NCBI RefSeq assembly: GCF_002918555.1
Contig: NZ_PQMB01000002.1
Span: 907,169 to 971,168, forward strand
DNA length: 64,000 bases
Direction of reading: 5' to 3'
Origin: Citrobacter amalonaticus
GTDB lineage: Bacteria > Pseudomonadota > Gammaproteobacteria > Enterobacterales > Enterobacteriaceae
In this document: positions 39,311-50,664 of the stretch, piece by piece
How the letters are laid out: each line of letters opens with the position of its first letter
Position numbering within the stretch: position 1 is the first letter of the stretch
Program-made: the position numbers and the translations under genes
Notes under the pieces: generated by a model
What the model saw: the letters and a program-made list of their open reading frames with translations, nothing else
Told to the model about the DNA's origin: nothing
Database searches by the model: none

Positions 39311-40408
39311 ATGAATCATACCGAGATCCGCGTCGTACCCGGCCCGGCAAACTATTTTTCACACCCTGGCAGCCTCAACCGACTGAAGGATTTTTTCAGC
39401 CCGCAGCAGCTTGCACGCGCCGTATGGGTATACGGCGAGCGCGCCATTGCCGGAGCACGCCCCTGGCTTCCCGAGGCATTTACGCTTTCGGGCGCAAAGC
39501 ATCTGCTTTTTCCCGGACATTGCAGCGAATCTGCCGTACAACAGCTGGCGCACGATTCCGGAGATGACCGCAGCGTGGTGATTGGTGTTGGCGGCGGCGC
39601 GTTACTGGACACCGCCAAAGCCCTCGCTCGCCGTCTGGGCCTGCCCTTTGTTGGCATTCCAACCATTGCGGCGACCTGTGCCGCCTGGACGCCGCTTTCC
39701 GTCTGGTACAACGATGAAGGTCAGGCACTACAGTTTGAGATTTTCGATGATGCCAACTTCCTGGTTCTGGTAGAGCCAGAGATCATTCTTAATGCGCCGG
39801 AGGAATATTTGCTGGCGGGTATTGGCGACACGCTGGCGAAATGGTACGAGGCCGTCGTGCTGGCTCCTCAACCGGAAACCCTGCCGCTGACCGTACGTTT
39901 AGGGATTAACGGCGCGCAGGCCATCCGTGATGTATTACTCGATAGCAGTGAGCAGGCGCTGGAAGATAAAAAGCAGGGAAAACTCACCCAGGCATTTTAT
40001 GATGTGGTGGATGCCATCATCGCCGGTGGTGGCATGGTTGGCGGACTGGGCGAACGCTTTACCCGGGTGGCGGCAGCGCACGCCGTGCACAATGGGCTGA
40101 CCGTTTTACCGCAAACAGAGAAGTTTTTGCACGGCACCAAAGTGGCGTACGGCATTCTGGTGCAAAGTGCTTTGCTGGGGCAGGACGACGTGCTGGCCCA
40201 GCTGATCGCCGCTTATCAGCGCTTTCATCTGCCGACACGGCTTGCCGGGCTGGAGGTGGATATTCATAACCAGGCAGAGATCGACAAGGTGATCGCGCAT
40301 ACCCTGCGCCCGGTCGAATCCATCCACGCTTTACCGGTCAGAGTCACGCCCGAAACCCTGCGCGCGGCGTTCGGAAAGGTGGAGACGTTTAGCAATAGCC
40401 TTGACTGA
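39311..40408 (+). CDS. hcxA: Hydroxycarboxylate dehydrogenase HcxA (YbdH)
   Basis: A 365-residue iron-type alcohol dehydrogenase/glycerol dehydrogenase-like protein. E. coli YbdH reduces 2-oxo acids such as 2-oxobutyrate and 2-oxoglutarate. Sequence marks: VVIGVGGGALLDTAKALA (nucleotide site, about residues 89-106), PTIAATCAAWTP, and the metal ligands in LLAGIGDTLAKWYE and AAAHAVHNGL. Divergence from the aminotransferase ybdL and shared met boxes suggest it handles the 2-oxo acids that YbdL produces. That coupling is an inference. Confidence 0.9.
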   Translation: MNHTEIRVVPGPANYFSHPGSLNRLKDFFSPQQLARAVWVYGERAIAGARPWLPEAFTLSGAKHLLFPGHCSESAVQQLAHDSGDDRSVVIGVGGGALLDTAKALARRLGLPFVGIPTIAATCAAWTPLSVWYNDEGQALQFEIFDDANFLVLVEPEIILNAPEEYLLAGIGDTLAKWYEAVVLAPQPETLPLTVRLGINGAQAIRDVLLDSSEQALEDKKQGKLTQAFYDVVDAIIAGGGMVGGLGERFTRVAAAHAVHNGLTVLPQTEKFLHGTKVAYGILVQSALLGQDDVLAQLIAAYQRFHLPTRLAGLEVDIHNQAEIDKVIAHTLRPVESIHALPVRVTPETLRAAFGKVETFSNSLD

Positions 40409-40424
40409 TAGTCGCTTCAGATGC

Positions 40425-40537
40425 GCAAAATAATTCAAGTTACAGGACAAAACGCGGAGTCGTTTTGAACAGCGCTTGCGCTGGCCCCGAAGGGGCCGGG
40501 TAACAAAGCCAACACACCTGTAGCGTGAATTATGTGG
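40425..40537. repeat. ERIC-type repeat downstream of hcxA
   Basis: In reverse complement it has the same plan as the copy at 17.59 kb: terminus, TGTGTTGGCTTTG, a GGCCCCTTCGGGGCC hairpin, CAGCGCAAGCGCTGTT, the hairpin CAAAACG/CGTTTTG (40448-40454 with 40461-40467), then a terminus resembling TAACTTGAATTATTTT. It lies between the convergent hcxA and ybdD. Confidence 0.78.
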
Positions 40538-40552
40538 CTTGCATAAAGAGCA

Positions 40553-40750
40553 TTAGCAACAGCGTGCGCCGCCCTTCCCACCATAGCGCGCATCCTGTCG
40601 CTCGCGGAAGAACTCTTCATAGGTCATTGGCGTCTGCTCCGGATGAGTGGCACGCATATGCTCAACATAGTTGTCATAATCCGGCACGCCAATCATCAGC
40701 TTTGCCGCCTGTCCCAGATACTTTCCGGCTTTTGAAAGCGTATCAAACAT
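40553..40750 (-). CDS. ybdD: YbdD/YjiX-family small protein
   Basis: A 65-residue soluble protein conserved next to cstA-type transporters. In E. coli YbdD is required with CstA for pyruvate uptake. The sequence ends in GGKGGARCC, as in E. coli. The start at 40750 ([12 protein letters not shown]) gives the family length. It is 59 bp downstream of cstA and is probably in the same transcript. Confidence 0.92.
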   Translation of the reverse strand: MFDTLSKAGKYLGQAAKLMIGVPDYDNYVEHMRATHPEQTPMTYEEFFRERQDARYGGKGGARCC

Positions 40751-40809
40751 CGTTATCACCCATCATGCAAGCGCCCTCCCGCTCAAAGGGAGGGCGCTAC
40801 TGTTAAACG

Positions 40810-42915
40810 TTAGTGCGCGCCTTTTGCCTGCGCCACAATGTCATCAACATTTTCCGGCATTGGCTCATATGGCGTCTCTTGTGCCGTTGGCTTGTCTTCC
40901 TTCAGCGCGGCCAGGGCAGTCTTGATGGAGAACAGCGCCAGCACCACGACCACAACCATAAAGAAGATGGTCAGGCCCGCATCCAGTCGGTTGTTAAACA
41001 CCAGCTGCGCCAGCTGAGATTCGGTGTACTGCGCGGGAATATTTCCGCTGTCGATCATAGCCTGAAACTTGTTGGCGATCGCCAGGAAACCGATTTTCGC
41101 ATCCGGACTAAACGCTTTTTGCCAGCCTGCGGTCAGGGTGCAAATCAGCAGCCAGGCCGTCGGCATCAGCGCCACCCACGCGTAACGCTGACGTTTCATC
41201 TTGAACAGCACCACCGCACAAAGCATCAGCGCCATCCCCGCCAGCATCTGGTTGGCGATACCGAACAGCGGCCACAGGGTGTTAATACCACCCAGCGGAT
41301 CCACCACCCCCTGGTGCAGGAAGTAACCCCATGCCAGCACACACAGCGCCGTCGCCAGCAGGTTCGCAGGCAGTGAATCGGTACGTTTCAGCCCTGGAGA
41401 AACCACCCCCAACAGATCCTGCAACATGAACCGCGCGGCGCGGGTGCCCGCATCCACCGCCGTCAGAATAAACAGCGCTTCAAACAGAATGGCGAAGTGA
41501 TACCAGAAGGCCACATCCATCATGCCGCCCAGCGCACCGTGCAGAATGTACGCCATCCCTACGGCCAGCGTCGGAGCGCCCCCGGCACGGGAGATAATAG
41601 ACTGCTCACCTACCTCGTTAGCAATCTGGTGCAGGGTGTCCGGCGTAATCACAAAGCCCCAGCTGCTGACAACCTGCGCGGCTGACGCAACCACATCGGT
41701 GGTTCCGGCCGGGGCCAGCACCGCCATCGGGCTGTTCATCGCAAAGTAGACGCCAGGGTCGATCACGCAGGCCGCCACCAGAGCCATAATGGCCACGAAG
41801 GATTCCATCAGCATCCCACCATAGCCGATAAAGCAGGCCTGTCCTTCATTCGCGAGCATCTTCGGCGTGGTGCCGGACGCGATCAGCGCATGGAAGCCAG
41901 AGACTGCGCCGCAGGCAATGGTGATAAACAGGAACGGGAACAGGTTACCCGTCCATACCGGCCCGGTCCCATCGACAAACCTGGTCAGCGCGGGCATGGT
42001 CAGCGTCGGGCGCATAATCAGAATACCGACGGCCAGCCCCACGATGGTGCCGATTTTCAGGAAGGTAGAGAGATAATCACGCGGGGCCAGCAGCAGCCAG
42101 ACGGGCAGAACCGCCGCCACGAAGCCATACCCCACCAGCATCCAGGTCAGCTGGACGCCGGTAAAGTCAAAGTACGGTGCCCAGGTTGGGCTTTCCGCCA
42201 CCCAACCGCCGGAAACGATCGCAAAGACCAGGAACACCAGACCAATCACCGACACTTCGCCAATGCGTCCCGGACGCAAATAGCGCAGGTAGATACCCAT
42301 AAAAACCGCCAGCGGGATGGTAAACGCCACGGTGTACGTTCCCCATGGGCTGTGGGTCAGTGCTTTCACCACGATCATCGCCAGTACTGCCAGGATAATC
42401 ACCATGATCATAAAACAGGCCACCAGCGCAATCACCCCGGCGGTGGGTCCCATCTCTTCTTTGACCAGCTCACCCAGCGAGCGACCATCCCGGCGCGTAG
42501 AGACAAACAGCACCATAAAATCCTGTACTGCCCCGGCAAGCACCACCCCGGCCAGCAGCCAGATCATCCCAGGCAGATAGCCCATTTGCGCCGCCAGTAC
42601 CGGTCCCACCAGTGGGCCTGCCCCGGCGATTGCCGCAAAATGGTGACCGAACAGCACTTTCTTATCGGTTGGCACGTAGTCCAGACCGTCGTTATGGCGC
42701 ACCGCCGGGGTCATACGCGTCGGATCAACCGCCAGCACATTTTTGGCGATATACAGACCATAAAAACGGTAGGCAATGAGGTAGACACAGACTGACGCGA
42801 CCACGATCCATAGCGCGTTTATCGGTTCCCCACGATTTAATGCAATGTATCCGAGAGCAAAAGCGCCCATGACGGAGAGCAGTGTCCAGATGAGGTATTT
42901 CCCTGATTTATTCAT
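40810..42915 (-). CDS. cstA: Carbon-starvation pyruvate transporter CstA
   Basis: CstA is a large inner-membrane transporter for pyruvate, first described in peptide uptake, and is induced by carbon starvation through cAMP-CRP. The 701-residue protein has around 16-18 hydrophobic segments and the CstA landmarks [33 protein letters not shown] and HALIASGTTPKM. It is transcribed away from the enterobactin genes. The 186-bp gap to entH holds its promoter; I did not resolve a CRP site. Confidence 0.95.
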   Translation of the reverse strand: MNKSGKYLIWTLLSVMGAFALGYIALNRGEPINALWIVVASVCVYLIAYRFYGLYIAKNVLAVDPTRMTPAVRHNDGLDYVPTDKKVLFGHHFAAIAGAGPLVGPVLAAQMGYLPGMIWLLAGVVLAGAVQDFMVLFVSTRRDGRSLGELVKEEMGPTAGVIALVACFMIMVIILAVLAMIVVKALTHSPWGTYTVAFTIPLAVFMGIYLRYLRPGRIGEVSVIGLVFLVFAIVSGGWVAESPTWAPYFDFTGVQLTWMLVGYGFVAAVLPVWLLLAPRDYLSTFLKIGTIVGLAVGILIMRPTLTMPALTRFVDGTGPVWTGNLFPFLFITIACGAVSGFHALIASGTTPKMLANEGQACFIGYGGMLMESFVAIMALVAACVIDPGVYFAMNSPMAVLAPAGTTDVVASAAQVVSSWGFVITPDTLHQIANEVGEQSIISRAGGAPTLAVGMAYILHGALGGMMDVAFWYHFAILFEALFILTAVDAGTRAARFMLQDLLGVVSPGLKRTDSLPANLLATALCVLAWGYFLHQGVVDPLGGINTLWPLFGIANQMLAGMALMLCAVVLFKMKRQRYAWVALMPTAWLLICTLTAGWQKAFSPDAKIGFLAIANKFQAMIDSGNIPAQYTESQLAQLVFNNRLDAGLTIFFMVVVVVLALFSIKTALAALKEDKPTAQETPYEPMPENVDDIVAQAKGAH

Positions 42916-43101
42916 GGTTGTTATCCGGTTGCGTGTTCCAGAGAAGAGAGATGTTACATTTTGTTTCTATAACATCTTTTCCGGTTATAACAACCTGACA
43001 ACCATTTAAACCTGATGCATAACTGATTATTTACATTGCATTGTTAACTGGATCACTTCATTGGCCTGTTAACGCTGCAATCTCATTGGATATTACCGCT
43101 A

Positions 43102-44272
<1,171 letters not shown>

Positions 44273-44273
<1 letters not shown>

Positions 44274-45130
44274 CATTTCACCTCGCGGGAAAGCAGTTTC
44301 CACCAGGCGTCAATCGTTGGGTTCTTTGCCAGCATGACGAAATCAATATCGCCGTGTACCTTACGCCAGCGCGCCGCCAGCGCCATCATCCGAACGGAAT
44401 CCAGACCGTAGTCGATCAGATTCTCATCATCCAGCGGCTCGTCGGACTCGTCCAGCAGTGGCAGAATCAGCGCACGCAGCGCTTCTTTGCTGGCAGGAAC
44501 CGGAGTCGGCAAAAGCTCCTGAGTCATCACCACCCGGCCAGAGCGCCCGGCGACATATTTCAGCGACATCAGGTGCTCTTCACGGCTAAAGTCCGCCAGC
44601 GCATCCGCTACCATAAACGGCTTGATATCACGCATAAAAGCATCGGTGGCGGTGGTCATGCAGCCGATGTGAGCATACACGCCGGTGATGATCAGCTGGT
44701 TACGTCCCGTCTCTCTCAGCATCTGCTCCAGCGGGGAGCGATGGAATGCGCTGTAGCGCCACTTCACCAGCACCGTATCCTCCCTGTCCGGCGTCAGCAG
44801 ATCCACGATCCTCTGCTGCTCAGGGGAACGCGTCAGTCCTGGCCCCCACATATCATTGAGCAGGGCGCGATCCTCATCGCTCTGCTCTTTGGGCTGAGCG
44901 GTGTAATAGACCGGTATGTGATGTTCTTTGCAGTACTGGCGCAGCGCGGCAATATTGGCAACCACCTGCGCCATCATAGGACAGTTGTCTCCCCAGAAGC
45001 TGACAAAGTAGTCCTGCATATCGTGGATCAGCAGCGCGGCGCGATCGGGTTCAAATGCCCAGCTGACTTTATTGGTCGGGATGTCCTGAGCGCCCGGCAG
45101 CGCATAGGCCTGTAATTTGGGAATTGCCAT
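44273..45130 (-). CDS. entB: Isochorismatase / aryl carrier protein EntB
   Basis: EntB is bifunctional. The N-terminal isochorismatase hydrolyses isochorismate to 2,3-dihydro-DHB, with LLIHDMQDYFV and GVYAHIGCMTTATDAF (catalytic Cys about residue 157). The C-terminal aryl carrier domain bears phosphopantetheine on Ser245 (IDYGLDSVRMM), installed by EntD. The 285-residue length equals E. coli. It lies 13 bp after entE. Confidence 0.97.
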
Positions 45131-45143
45131 ATTATTATCTCCT

Positions 45144-46754
45144 TCAGGCAGGTTTTCGTGATGCCAGCCACTGACGTAATTGTTTTTTATCGACTTTACC
45201 GACCGGCGTCAGAGGCAGCGCCTCAACAACTTCAACCCGGTCCGGCAATTTGAACTCTGCGACGCCCTGCTCGCGCAGGAAGCGGCGAACCTCTACCGCA
45301 CGCAGCGGCGCCTGCACCGTCAGATACGCGCAGCTTTTCTCACCCATCAGTTCATCTTCCATACTGACCAGCGCCGCGTGGATCACCACCGGGTGACGCA
45401 ATAACAGGTTTTCAATCTCTTCGGCAGCGATCTTCTCTCCGCCGCGGTTGATCTGATCTTTCTCGCGGCCCTGAACGGTGATGTAGCCGTCTTTATCGAT
45501 GGAGATCAGATCGCCGGAGCAGTAAAAGCCGTCGGCGTCAAAGGCGCTGGCGTTGTGCTCCGGGCTTTTAAAGTAGCCACGGAAGGTGTAGGGGCCGCGC
45601 GTCATTAAGCGTCCCGTTTCCCCCTGCGGCAGCGGGTTGCCATCGGCGTCGGCGACCCAGATTTCGTCGTCCGGACACATCGGGCGTCCCTGAGTGTTGA
45701 TAATGCGCTCCGGGCTGTCATCCAGACGGGTGTAGTTCACCAGCCCTTCCGCCATGCCGAATACCTGCTGCAACTGACAGCCGATTTCTGCCGGAATGCG
45801 GGCGGCGAGCGACGCGGACAGGCGTGCGCCCCCAACCTGCAACAGCGTAAGCGAGGCCAGCTGCGCGTTGCTGCCCCACTCACCGATCGCCTGGAGCCAC
45901 AGGCTGACCGCCGGCGGCACCAGCGCCGTCGCGGTAATCTGGTGTTTCTCAATCAGCGGGAAGCAAAGCGTTGCGCTCGGATCGGCGGCCAGCACCACCG
46001 TGCCCTCAGCGAGAAACACGCCCAGCGCGCCCGGTGAACTCATGGCATAGTTGTGCGCCGCAGGAATCGCGCACAGGAAGCGCGTATCCTGCGTAAAATG
46101 ACAGATTTCGTTACTGCGGCGCACGCTGTAGTAGTAATCGTTATGCGTGCGTGGGATCAGCTTCGGCGTGCCGGTTGTCCCCCCGGAAAGCTGGAAATAA
46201 GCCACTTCATCCGCCGGGGACGGCGTTGCCTCAACGTTATCCGCCGGCTGGCTAATCGCCGTTTGCAGACAGTGTTCACCCGTATCATTGAGCAGATGCA
46301 CCACGCGAATGGCGCTGTGCTGCGCAACAAACGTGTTAAGGAAATCATCACTCCCAAACAGAGTATGCTGGCGGTCAGCGATCAGCAGCGACGGTTCAAT
46401 CTGAGAGGCGTAAGCGTTAAGCTCGGTTCGCTGATGGCTGAACAGCGCAAGTACGGGCGCCACGCCGAGCTTTAACAATGCAAAAAAGGTGATATACAGC
46501 TCAGGCACATTGCCTAACTGTACCAGCGCGGTTTCACCTGATTTGATCCCCTGACGACGCAAGGTGCAGGCCAGGTTATCCGCTGCCTGATTCAGTTCGC
46601 GATAGCTAAAATGACGCTCGCCTTCAATCACTGCTGTTCTGTCGCTCCCTGCGTGACGGGTCAGAATGTCCGTCAGCGGTAAATCCTGCCAGTACCCTTT
46701 TTCACGATAGCGACGGGCAAATTCGTCAGGCCATCGGGTGAAAGGAATGCTCAT
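45144..46754 (-). CDS. entE: 2,3-dihydroxybenzoate-AMP ligase EntE
   Basis: EntE activates 2,3-dihydroxybenzoate with ATP and loads it on the EntB carrier. The 536-residue ANL-family enzyme has the P-loop [18 protein letters not shown] (about residue 186), the FGMAEG motif, and the C-terminal hinge and lysine ([27 protein letters not shown]). I start at MSIPFTRWP (46754), which sits 5 bases from AAGGAG; an ATG three bases earlier is too close. A 143-bp repeat element sits between entC and this gene. Confidence 0.96.
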   Translation of the reverse strand: MSIPFTRWPDEFARRYREKGYWQDLPLTDILTRHAGSDRTAVIEGERHFSYRELNQAADNLACTLRRQGIKSGETALVQLGNVPELYITFFALLKLGVAPVLALFSHQRTELNAYASQIEPSLLIADRQHTLFGSDDFLNTFVAQHSAIRVVHLLNDTGEHCLQTAISQPADNVEATPSPADEVAYFQLSGGTTGTPKLIPRTHNDYYYSVRRSNEICHFTQDTRFLCAIPAAHNYAMSSPGALGVFLAEGTVVLAADPSATLCFPLIEKHQITATALVPPAVSLWLQAIGEWGSNAQLASLTLLQVGGARLSASLAARIPAEIGCQLQQVFGMAEGLVNYTRLDDSPERIINTQGRPMCPDDEIWVADADGNPLPQGETGRLMTRGPYTFRGYFKSPEHNASAFDADGFYCSGDLISIDKDGYITVQGREKDQINRGGEKIAAEEIENLLLRHPVVIHAALVSMEDELMGEKSCAYLTVQAPLRAVEVRRFLREQGVAEFKLPDRVEVVEALPLTPVGKVDKKQLRQWLASRKPA

Positions 46755-46767
46755 CATCGCTCCTTAA

Positions 46768-46910
46768 AGCCTGGTTCACCAGGCGTATACTGTTGCAGCC
46801 AGTCTGGACGCGGACAGCGCACAACAACCGGAGCGTACACGCAGTACGTGAGGATGGTGAGCACTGCCCTGGACCAAAATGGCAAATAAAATAGCCTGAT
46901 GGACCAGGCT
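46768..46910. mobile_element. 143-bp MITE-like inverted-repeat element between entC and entE
   Basis: Terminal inverted repeats AGCCTGGTTCACCAGGC (46768-46784) and its near complement GCCTGATGGACCAGGCT (46894-46910, 15 of 17 matching). Each is itself nearly palindromic. The element is flanked by a 5-bp direct repeat CTTAA (46763-46767 and 46911-46915), as expected for target-site duplication. The right flank contains the entC stop codon. The inside holds GCGTACACGCAGTACGTGA (46833-46851), nearly identical to an ERIC-core hairpin at 63647-63665. There is no coding frame. A shorter relative is at 53550-53639. Confidence 0.75.
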
Positions 46911-46911
46911 C

Positions 46912-48087
46912 TTAATGCAGTCCAAAAACATTCAACATGGTGGAAAGCTTGACGCCTGTTTCGCGCCACTCTCCGACGGGAGAAGAGGCCGGTACAATCC
47001 CGGCACCGGCAAACAGACGCACCTGATTTTTAAGCAACTTCGCACAGCGAATAGTCACCACCCACTCACCGTTACCTTCGGCATCACACCAGCCAACAAT
47101 GCCGCCAAACAGTTCACGGTCAAACGGCTCCAGTTCGGCAATCAGCGTTTTCGCCACCTGATGCGGGAAACCGCTCAGCGCAGGCGTCGGATGCAGCAGG
47201 CAGGCCAGCGTCAGCGCGTTTTCCTGCGCCCTGGCTTTCCCTTCAAATGGCGTACCGAGATGCCACAGCGTCGGCGTGGTGATCAGCTGTGGGGAAGAGG
47301 GCAGCTGAAGCTCGGTACTGCGATCGCGCAGTACCCTTTTCATCGCCTGCGTCACCAGATCGTGCTCATGACGATCTTTCTCCGACGCCAGCAGCCGATT
47401 GCCAGCCTCTCTGTCCAGAACGTCATCAGGCTGACGACGCGCCGATCCTGCCAGCGGCAACGAGCTAAAACGATCGCCCTCTTTGCGCAGCAGCAGTTCC
47501 GGGCTGGCGCCAATCAGTACGCCGCCATCGTCCAGCGGAACATGGAAGTTGTAACTAACCGGGTTTTGCGCGACCAGTCGTTCCAGCAATGCCCCGCTGT
47601 CTGGCTCCGCATCGGTGGTGATATCGATAAGGCGTGAGAGCACCACTTTGTCAACATCCGGCGTTGCCGTCAGCGCAGCGGCGCGCGACACCATCGCTTC
47701 AAAGGTCTCTTGTTCAGGAATGGCTTTGCGTTCAACAACATTCAGTGACTGATACCCGGTAAAGTAACGCGCAGACTGCTGTTTCTCCGTACGGGAGAAC
47801 GGCTGCCAGGCGTGCGGAATAAACAGGGATGACTGCTGACGTGTATCGAAAGGGATGGCCCCCACCATAATGGGGCTGGCGATACCCTGCGCTTTCGCTT
47901 CTCCAAACAGTTGCTGTAATTTTTGCTGGAAGGCGCTGTCGGGGGCATCCCCGTCGATAGCAGGTTCGGAAAAGCGGGCGAAGCATCCTGACGTCGTAAA
48001 GCTGCGATACGGCGACATAAAGAAAAAGCGATCGGGAGCAATTGTTGCCATAGTCTGCTGAACTTCCTCGGCCAGTGACGTATCCAT
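46912..48087 (-). CDS. entC: Isochorismate synthase EntC
   Basis: EntC converts chorismate to isochorismate, the first committed step to enterobactin. The 391-residue protein shows the chorismate-utilising fold with [32 protein letters not shown] and the catalytic region [24 protein letters not shown] start at [11 protein letters not shown] (48087); the 14 upstream codons run into the promoter. A Fur box sits just upstream at 48115-48133. Its stop codon overlaps the target duplication of the inserted repeat. Confidence 0.96.
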   Translation of the reverse strand: MDTSLAEEVQQTMATIAPDRFFFMSPYRSFTTSGCFARFSEPAIDGDAPDSAFQQKLQQLFGEAKAQGIASPIMVGAIPFDTRQQSSLFIPHAWQPFSRTEKQQSARYFTGYQSLNVVERKAIPEQETFEAMVSRAAALTATPDVDKVVLSRLIDITTDAEPDSGALLERLVAQNPVSYNFHVPLDDGGVLIGASPELLLRKEGDRFSSLPLAGSARRQPDDVLDREAGNRLLASEKDRHEHDLVTQAMKRVLRDRSTELQLPSSPQLITTPTLWHLGTPFEGKARAQENALTLACLLHPTPALSGFPHQVAKTLIAELEPFDRELFGGIVGWCDAEGNGEWVVTIRCAKLLKNQVRLFAGAGIVPASSPVGEWRETGVKLSTMLNVFGLH

Positions 48088-48114
48088 ATCATCCTCCAAA
48101 ATGATAAAGGTTTT

Positions 48115-48133
48115 AATAATGATTATCATTTAT
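48115..48133. promoter_or_regulatory. Fur box, entC / fepB
   Basis: AATAATGATTATCATTTAT matches the 19-bp Fur consensus at 14 positions, including the core AATGAT-TATCATT. It lies 27 bp upstream of the entC start in the divergent region with fepB. Confidence 0.8.
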
Positions 48134-48244
48134 ATTTCGGCGCTAACCTAAAAGCAAAATGCGAATATGTCAACTCTTCGGGTTGCACAATGTGCGACTT
48201 AGACTTGCATCCCGCCCCGCTAATAATGAAAATGAGAAGCATTA

Positions 48245-48332
48245 AATCAACATGACATGACACGCTTCGGACGCAGCAAAGCGGCAAGCAAATAAGCGCA
48301 GCTGACGAAAAGGCGGCCTGAGGGTGATGTGT
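48245..48332. repeat. Partial ERIC-type repeat in the fepB leader
   Basis: The right end (CGAAAAGGCGGCCTGAGGGT, then GATGTGTCA) resembles the right end of the copy at 63.8 kb (CAAAGAGGCGGTTTGAAGGA). The left half is diverged and no core palindrome is obvious. It lies between the Fur box and the fepB start, so it is probably transcribed as part of the fepB 5' UTR. Confidence 0.4.
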
Positions 48333-48351
48333 CAATAACAGGAACTCATTT

Positions 48352-49299
48352 GTGCGACTATCTTCCCTGCCTGCCCTGCTAATTGGGCTTTTCGTTTTCG
48401 GATTCTCCTCAGCCCACGCCGCTGACTGGCCGCGCCAGTTTAGCGACAGTCACGGAACCCACACGCTGGAGCAGAAACCTCAGCGTATCGTTTCCACCAG
48501 CGTGACGCTGACCGGTTCCCTGCTTGCCATCGACGCCCCGGTTATCGCCAGCGGCGCCACCACACCCAACAATCGCGTTGCCGACAGCCAGGGCTTTTTA
48601 CGCCAGTGGAGCGATGTGGCAAAAGCGCGCAAATTAAGCCGTCTGTACATTGGCGAGCCAGCCGCCGAAGCGGTTGCCGCACAAATGCCCGACCTGATCC
48701 TGATTAGCGCCACTGGCGGGGATTCCGCGCTGGCGCTGTACGATCAGCTCTCCACCATTGCCCCGACGCTGGTCATCAACTATGACGACAAAAGCTGGCA
48801 GTCACTACTGACCCAACTGGGCGCAATCACCGGCCATGAAAAACAGGCCGCCGCCCGGATTGACGCATTTGACAAACAGCTGGCAGCCGTTAAACAACAG
48901 CTCGCCCTGCCACCGCAGCCGGTTAGCGCGCTGGTCTATACTGCCGCAGCGCACAGCGCCAATCTGTGGACGCCGGAATCAGCTCAGGGCAAGATGATGG
49001 AACAGCTCGGCTTTACGCTGGCAACGCTGCCCGACGGGCTACATACCAGTAAAAGCCAGGGTAAGCGCCACGACATCATCCAGCTCGGTGGAGAGAATCT
49101 GGCTGCCGGGCTGAACGGCGAGTCGCTGTTCCTGTTTGCCGGAGACAGTAAAGACGCCGAAGCGGTTTACGCTAACCCGCTGCTGGCGCATCTGCCTGCG
49201 GTGCAAAATAAACGTGTTTATGCCCTGGGTACCGAGACGTTCCGTCTGGATTACTACAGCGCCATGCTGGTGCTGGAGCGGCTTTCCGCGCTGTTTTAA
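48352..49299 (+). CDS. fepB: Ferric enterobactin periplasmic binding protein FepB
   Basis: FepB carries ferric enterobactin from FepA to the FepDGC permease. The 315-residue precursor has a signal peptide cut near SSAHA-ADW and the class III binding-protein fold ([31 protein letters not shown]). It starts at GTG 48352 with AGGA 8 bases upstream. Its stop abuts the stop of the convergent entS. The leader from the Fur box is over 200 bp long. Confidence 0.95.
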   Translation: MRLSSLPALLIGLFVFGFSSAHAADWPRQFSDSHGTHTLEQKPQRIVSTSVTLTGSLLAIDAPVIASGATTPNNRVADSQGFLRQWSDVAKARKLSRLYIGEPAAEAVAAQMPDLILISATGGDSALALYDQLSTIAPTLVINYDDKSWQSLLTQLGAITGHEKQAAARIDAFDKQLAAVKQQLALPPQPVSALVYTAAAHSANLWTPESAQGKMMEQLGFTLATLPDGLHTSKSQGKRHDIIQLGGENLAAGLNGESLFLFAGDSKDAEAVYANPLLAHLPAVQNKRVYALGTETFRLDYYSAMLVLERLSALF

Positions 49300-50553
49300 T
49301 CACGCCCCGTCAGATGTTGCCATTTCTGGCGGCGTCTGACGGAATCGACGTAATTCACTGAGCAACAACAGTAACAACACCCCCACAATCACCAGGCTAA
49401 AGCCACTCACGCTCGCCGAAGCCACCGGCGTCATCATTGCGCCCAGACCGCCTAACAGCGCGGCGCCGATCGCATCGCCCGTCACGTTTTGCGCCGTCCA
49501 TAACCCGTTAATCCTTCCCAGCATATTTTCCGGCGTCTGGGTTTGCAGCAGGGTGTACTGCAACAATGAGCTGATGGCGCTCAGCCAGCCAAACGCCGCC
49601 AGACACACCACGCCAAGAGCCCAGACGGGCATCAGCGCAAACAGCCCGATCGCCAGAAAGGAGCCAACGGTTGATGCAAGCATGATTAATCCTGGACGAA
49701 CGCTATGTGCCAACTGTCCGCTGGTCAACGCCCCTACCGCCGCGCCGAGCGGGATAGCGGCATACAGCAGGCCGATTTGCGCCGCCGACATCTGCCAGCC
49801 CATTGCCAGCGCCGGATAGAGCACGCGCACCGCGCTCGCCATCGTTAACAGACCGCCTAATAAGGCAATACCGCCAATTAACGGGCTGGCCAGCAGGAAG
49901 CGAAACGCCGCCAGTAAAGATGTCAAAGGATGTTCACGCTGTTGGGGGGGCGGAGGTAATGCCGGCAGGCTCAGCAGCGGTAGCAGGGTAATAAACGTGC
50001 CCGCCGCCGCCAGTCCATAGTTCCAGGCCACGCCGCCGGTGGCTAACAGCAATCCCCCAAGCATCGGCGAAATCACCGAACCCAGGCGCACCGTCAGCAT
50101 TGTAATAGCCCCTGCCTGCATCAGATTTTCACGTCCGACCAGCGCGGGCGTCGCGGCTAACAGTGCCGTCACGCCAAGCGAGGCAAAGAAGCCATCCCAC
50201 ATGCCAAGCAGATAAATGGCCAACAGCGAGGGGGCCGGCAATAAGGCATTCAGGCACAGGCCAATAAAGCCTATACCACAGGTTCCGCGCGCCAGCAGGA
50301 TCACTTTTTTCCGTTCATAGCGATCGGCCAGCACACCTCCCACCATCAGACCGATAAACATGGCACTCCCGGTGAGGGTAACCGAGAGGCCAACCTGCCA
50401 GGTGGAGTGAGTCATTATCTGGATCTGTACGGGTACCGCTACGCCAAGCAGCCCCAGAGAAACAATAGAGATAAAACGGGCAAGGAAAACCGCACGAAAT
50501 GCCGGGTGCGTCTTTAGCAGGCTGAGATTGAGCAGCCAGGATTGTCGATTCAT
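49300..50553 (-). CDS. entS: Enterobactin exporter EntS
   Basis: EntS is a 12-helix major facilitator protein that exports enterobactin across the inner membrane. The 417 residues include the MFS loop motif [19 protein letters not shown] (about residues 72-90). It is divergent from fepD with two overlapping Fur boxes between them, so export and uptake genes are repressed together by iron. Confidence 0.95.
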   Translation of the reverse strand: MNRQSWLLNLSLLKTHPAFRAVFLARFISIVSLGLLGVAVPVQIQIMTHSTWQVGLSVTLTGSAMFIGLMVGGVLADRYERKKVILLARGTCGIGFIGLCLNALLPAPSLLAIYLLGMWDGFFASLGVTALLAATPALVGRENLMQAGAITMLTVRLGSVISPMLGGLLLATGGVAWNYGLAAAGTFITLLPLLSLPALPPPPQQREHPLTSLLAAFRFLLASPLIGGIALLGGLLTMASAVRVLYPALAMGWQMSAAQIGLLYAAIPLGAAVGALTSGQLAHSVRPGLIMLASTVGSFLAIGLFALMPVWALGVVCLAAFGWLSAISSLLQYTLLQTQTPENMLGRINGLWTAQNVTGDAIGAALLGGLGAMMTPVASASVSGFSLVIVGVLLLLLLSELRRFRQTPPEMATSDGA

Positions 50554-50625
50554 TACAACGCCTTACCAGGTAATTTTTAAATATCCATTCAATGGCTACA
50601 CATGCTAACATAACCAAATAAGATC

Positions 50626-50650
50626 GATAACGATAATTACTATCATTATC
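50626..50650. promoter_or_regulatory. Overlapping Fur boxes, entS / fepD
   Basis: Two 19-bp Fur sites overlap with a 6-bp offset: GATAACGATAATTACTATC (50626-50644) and GATAATTACTATCATTATC (50632-50650). Each matches the consensus at 16 of 19 positions. They end 14 bp before the fepD start. Confidence 0.88.
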
Positions 50651-50664
50651 AGGGAAGTTTAAGT

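Noticed and set aside
41890-42795. 301-codon open frame on the plus strand
   Set aside because: Antisense to cstA. The product is rich in His/Gln/Arg, the usual look of a shadow of a membrane-protein gene.
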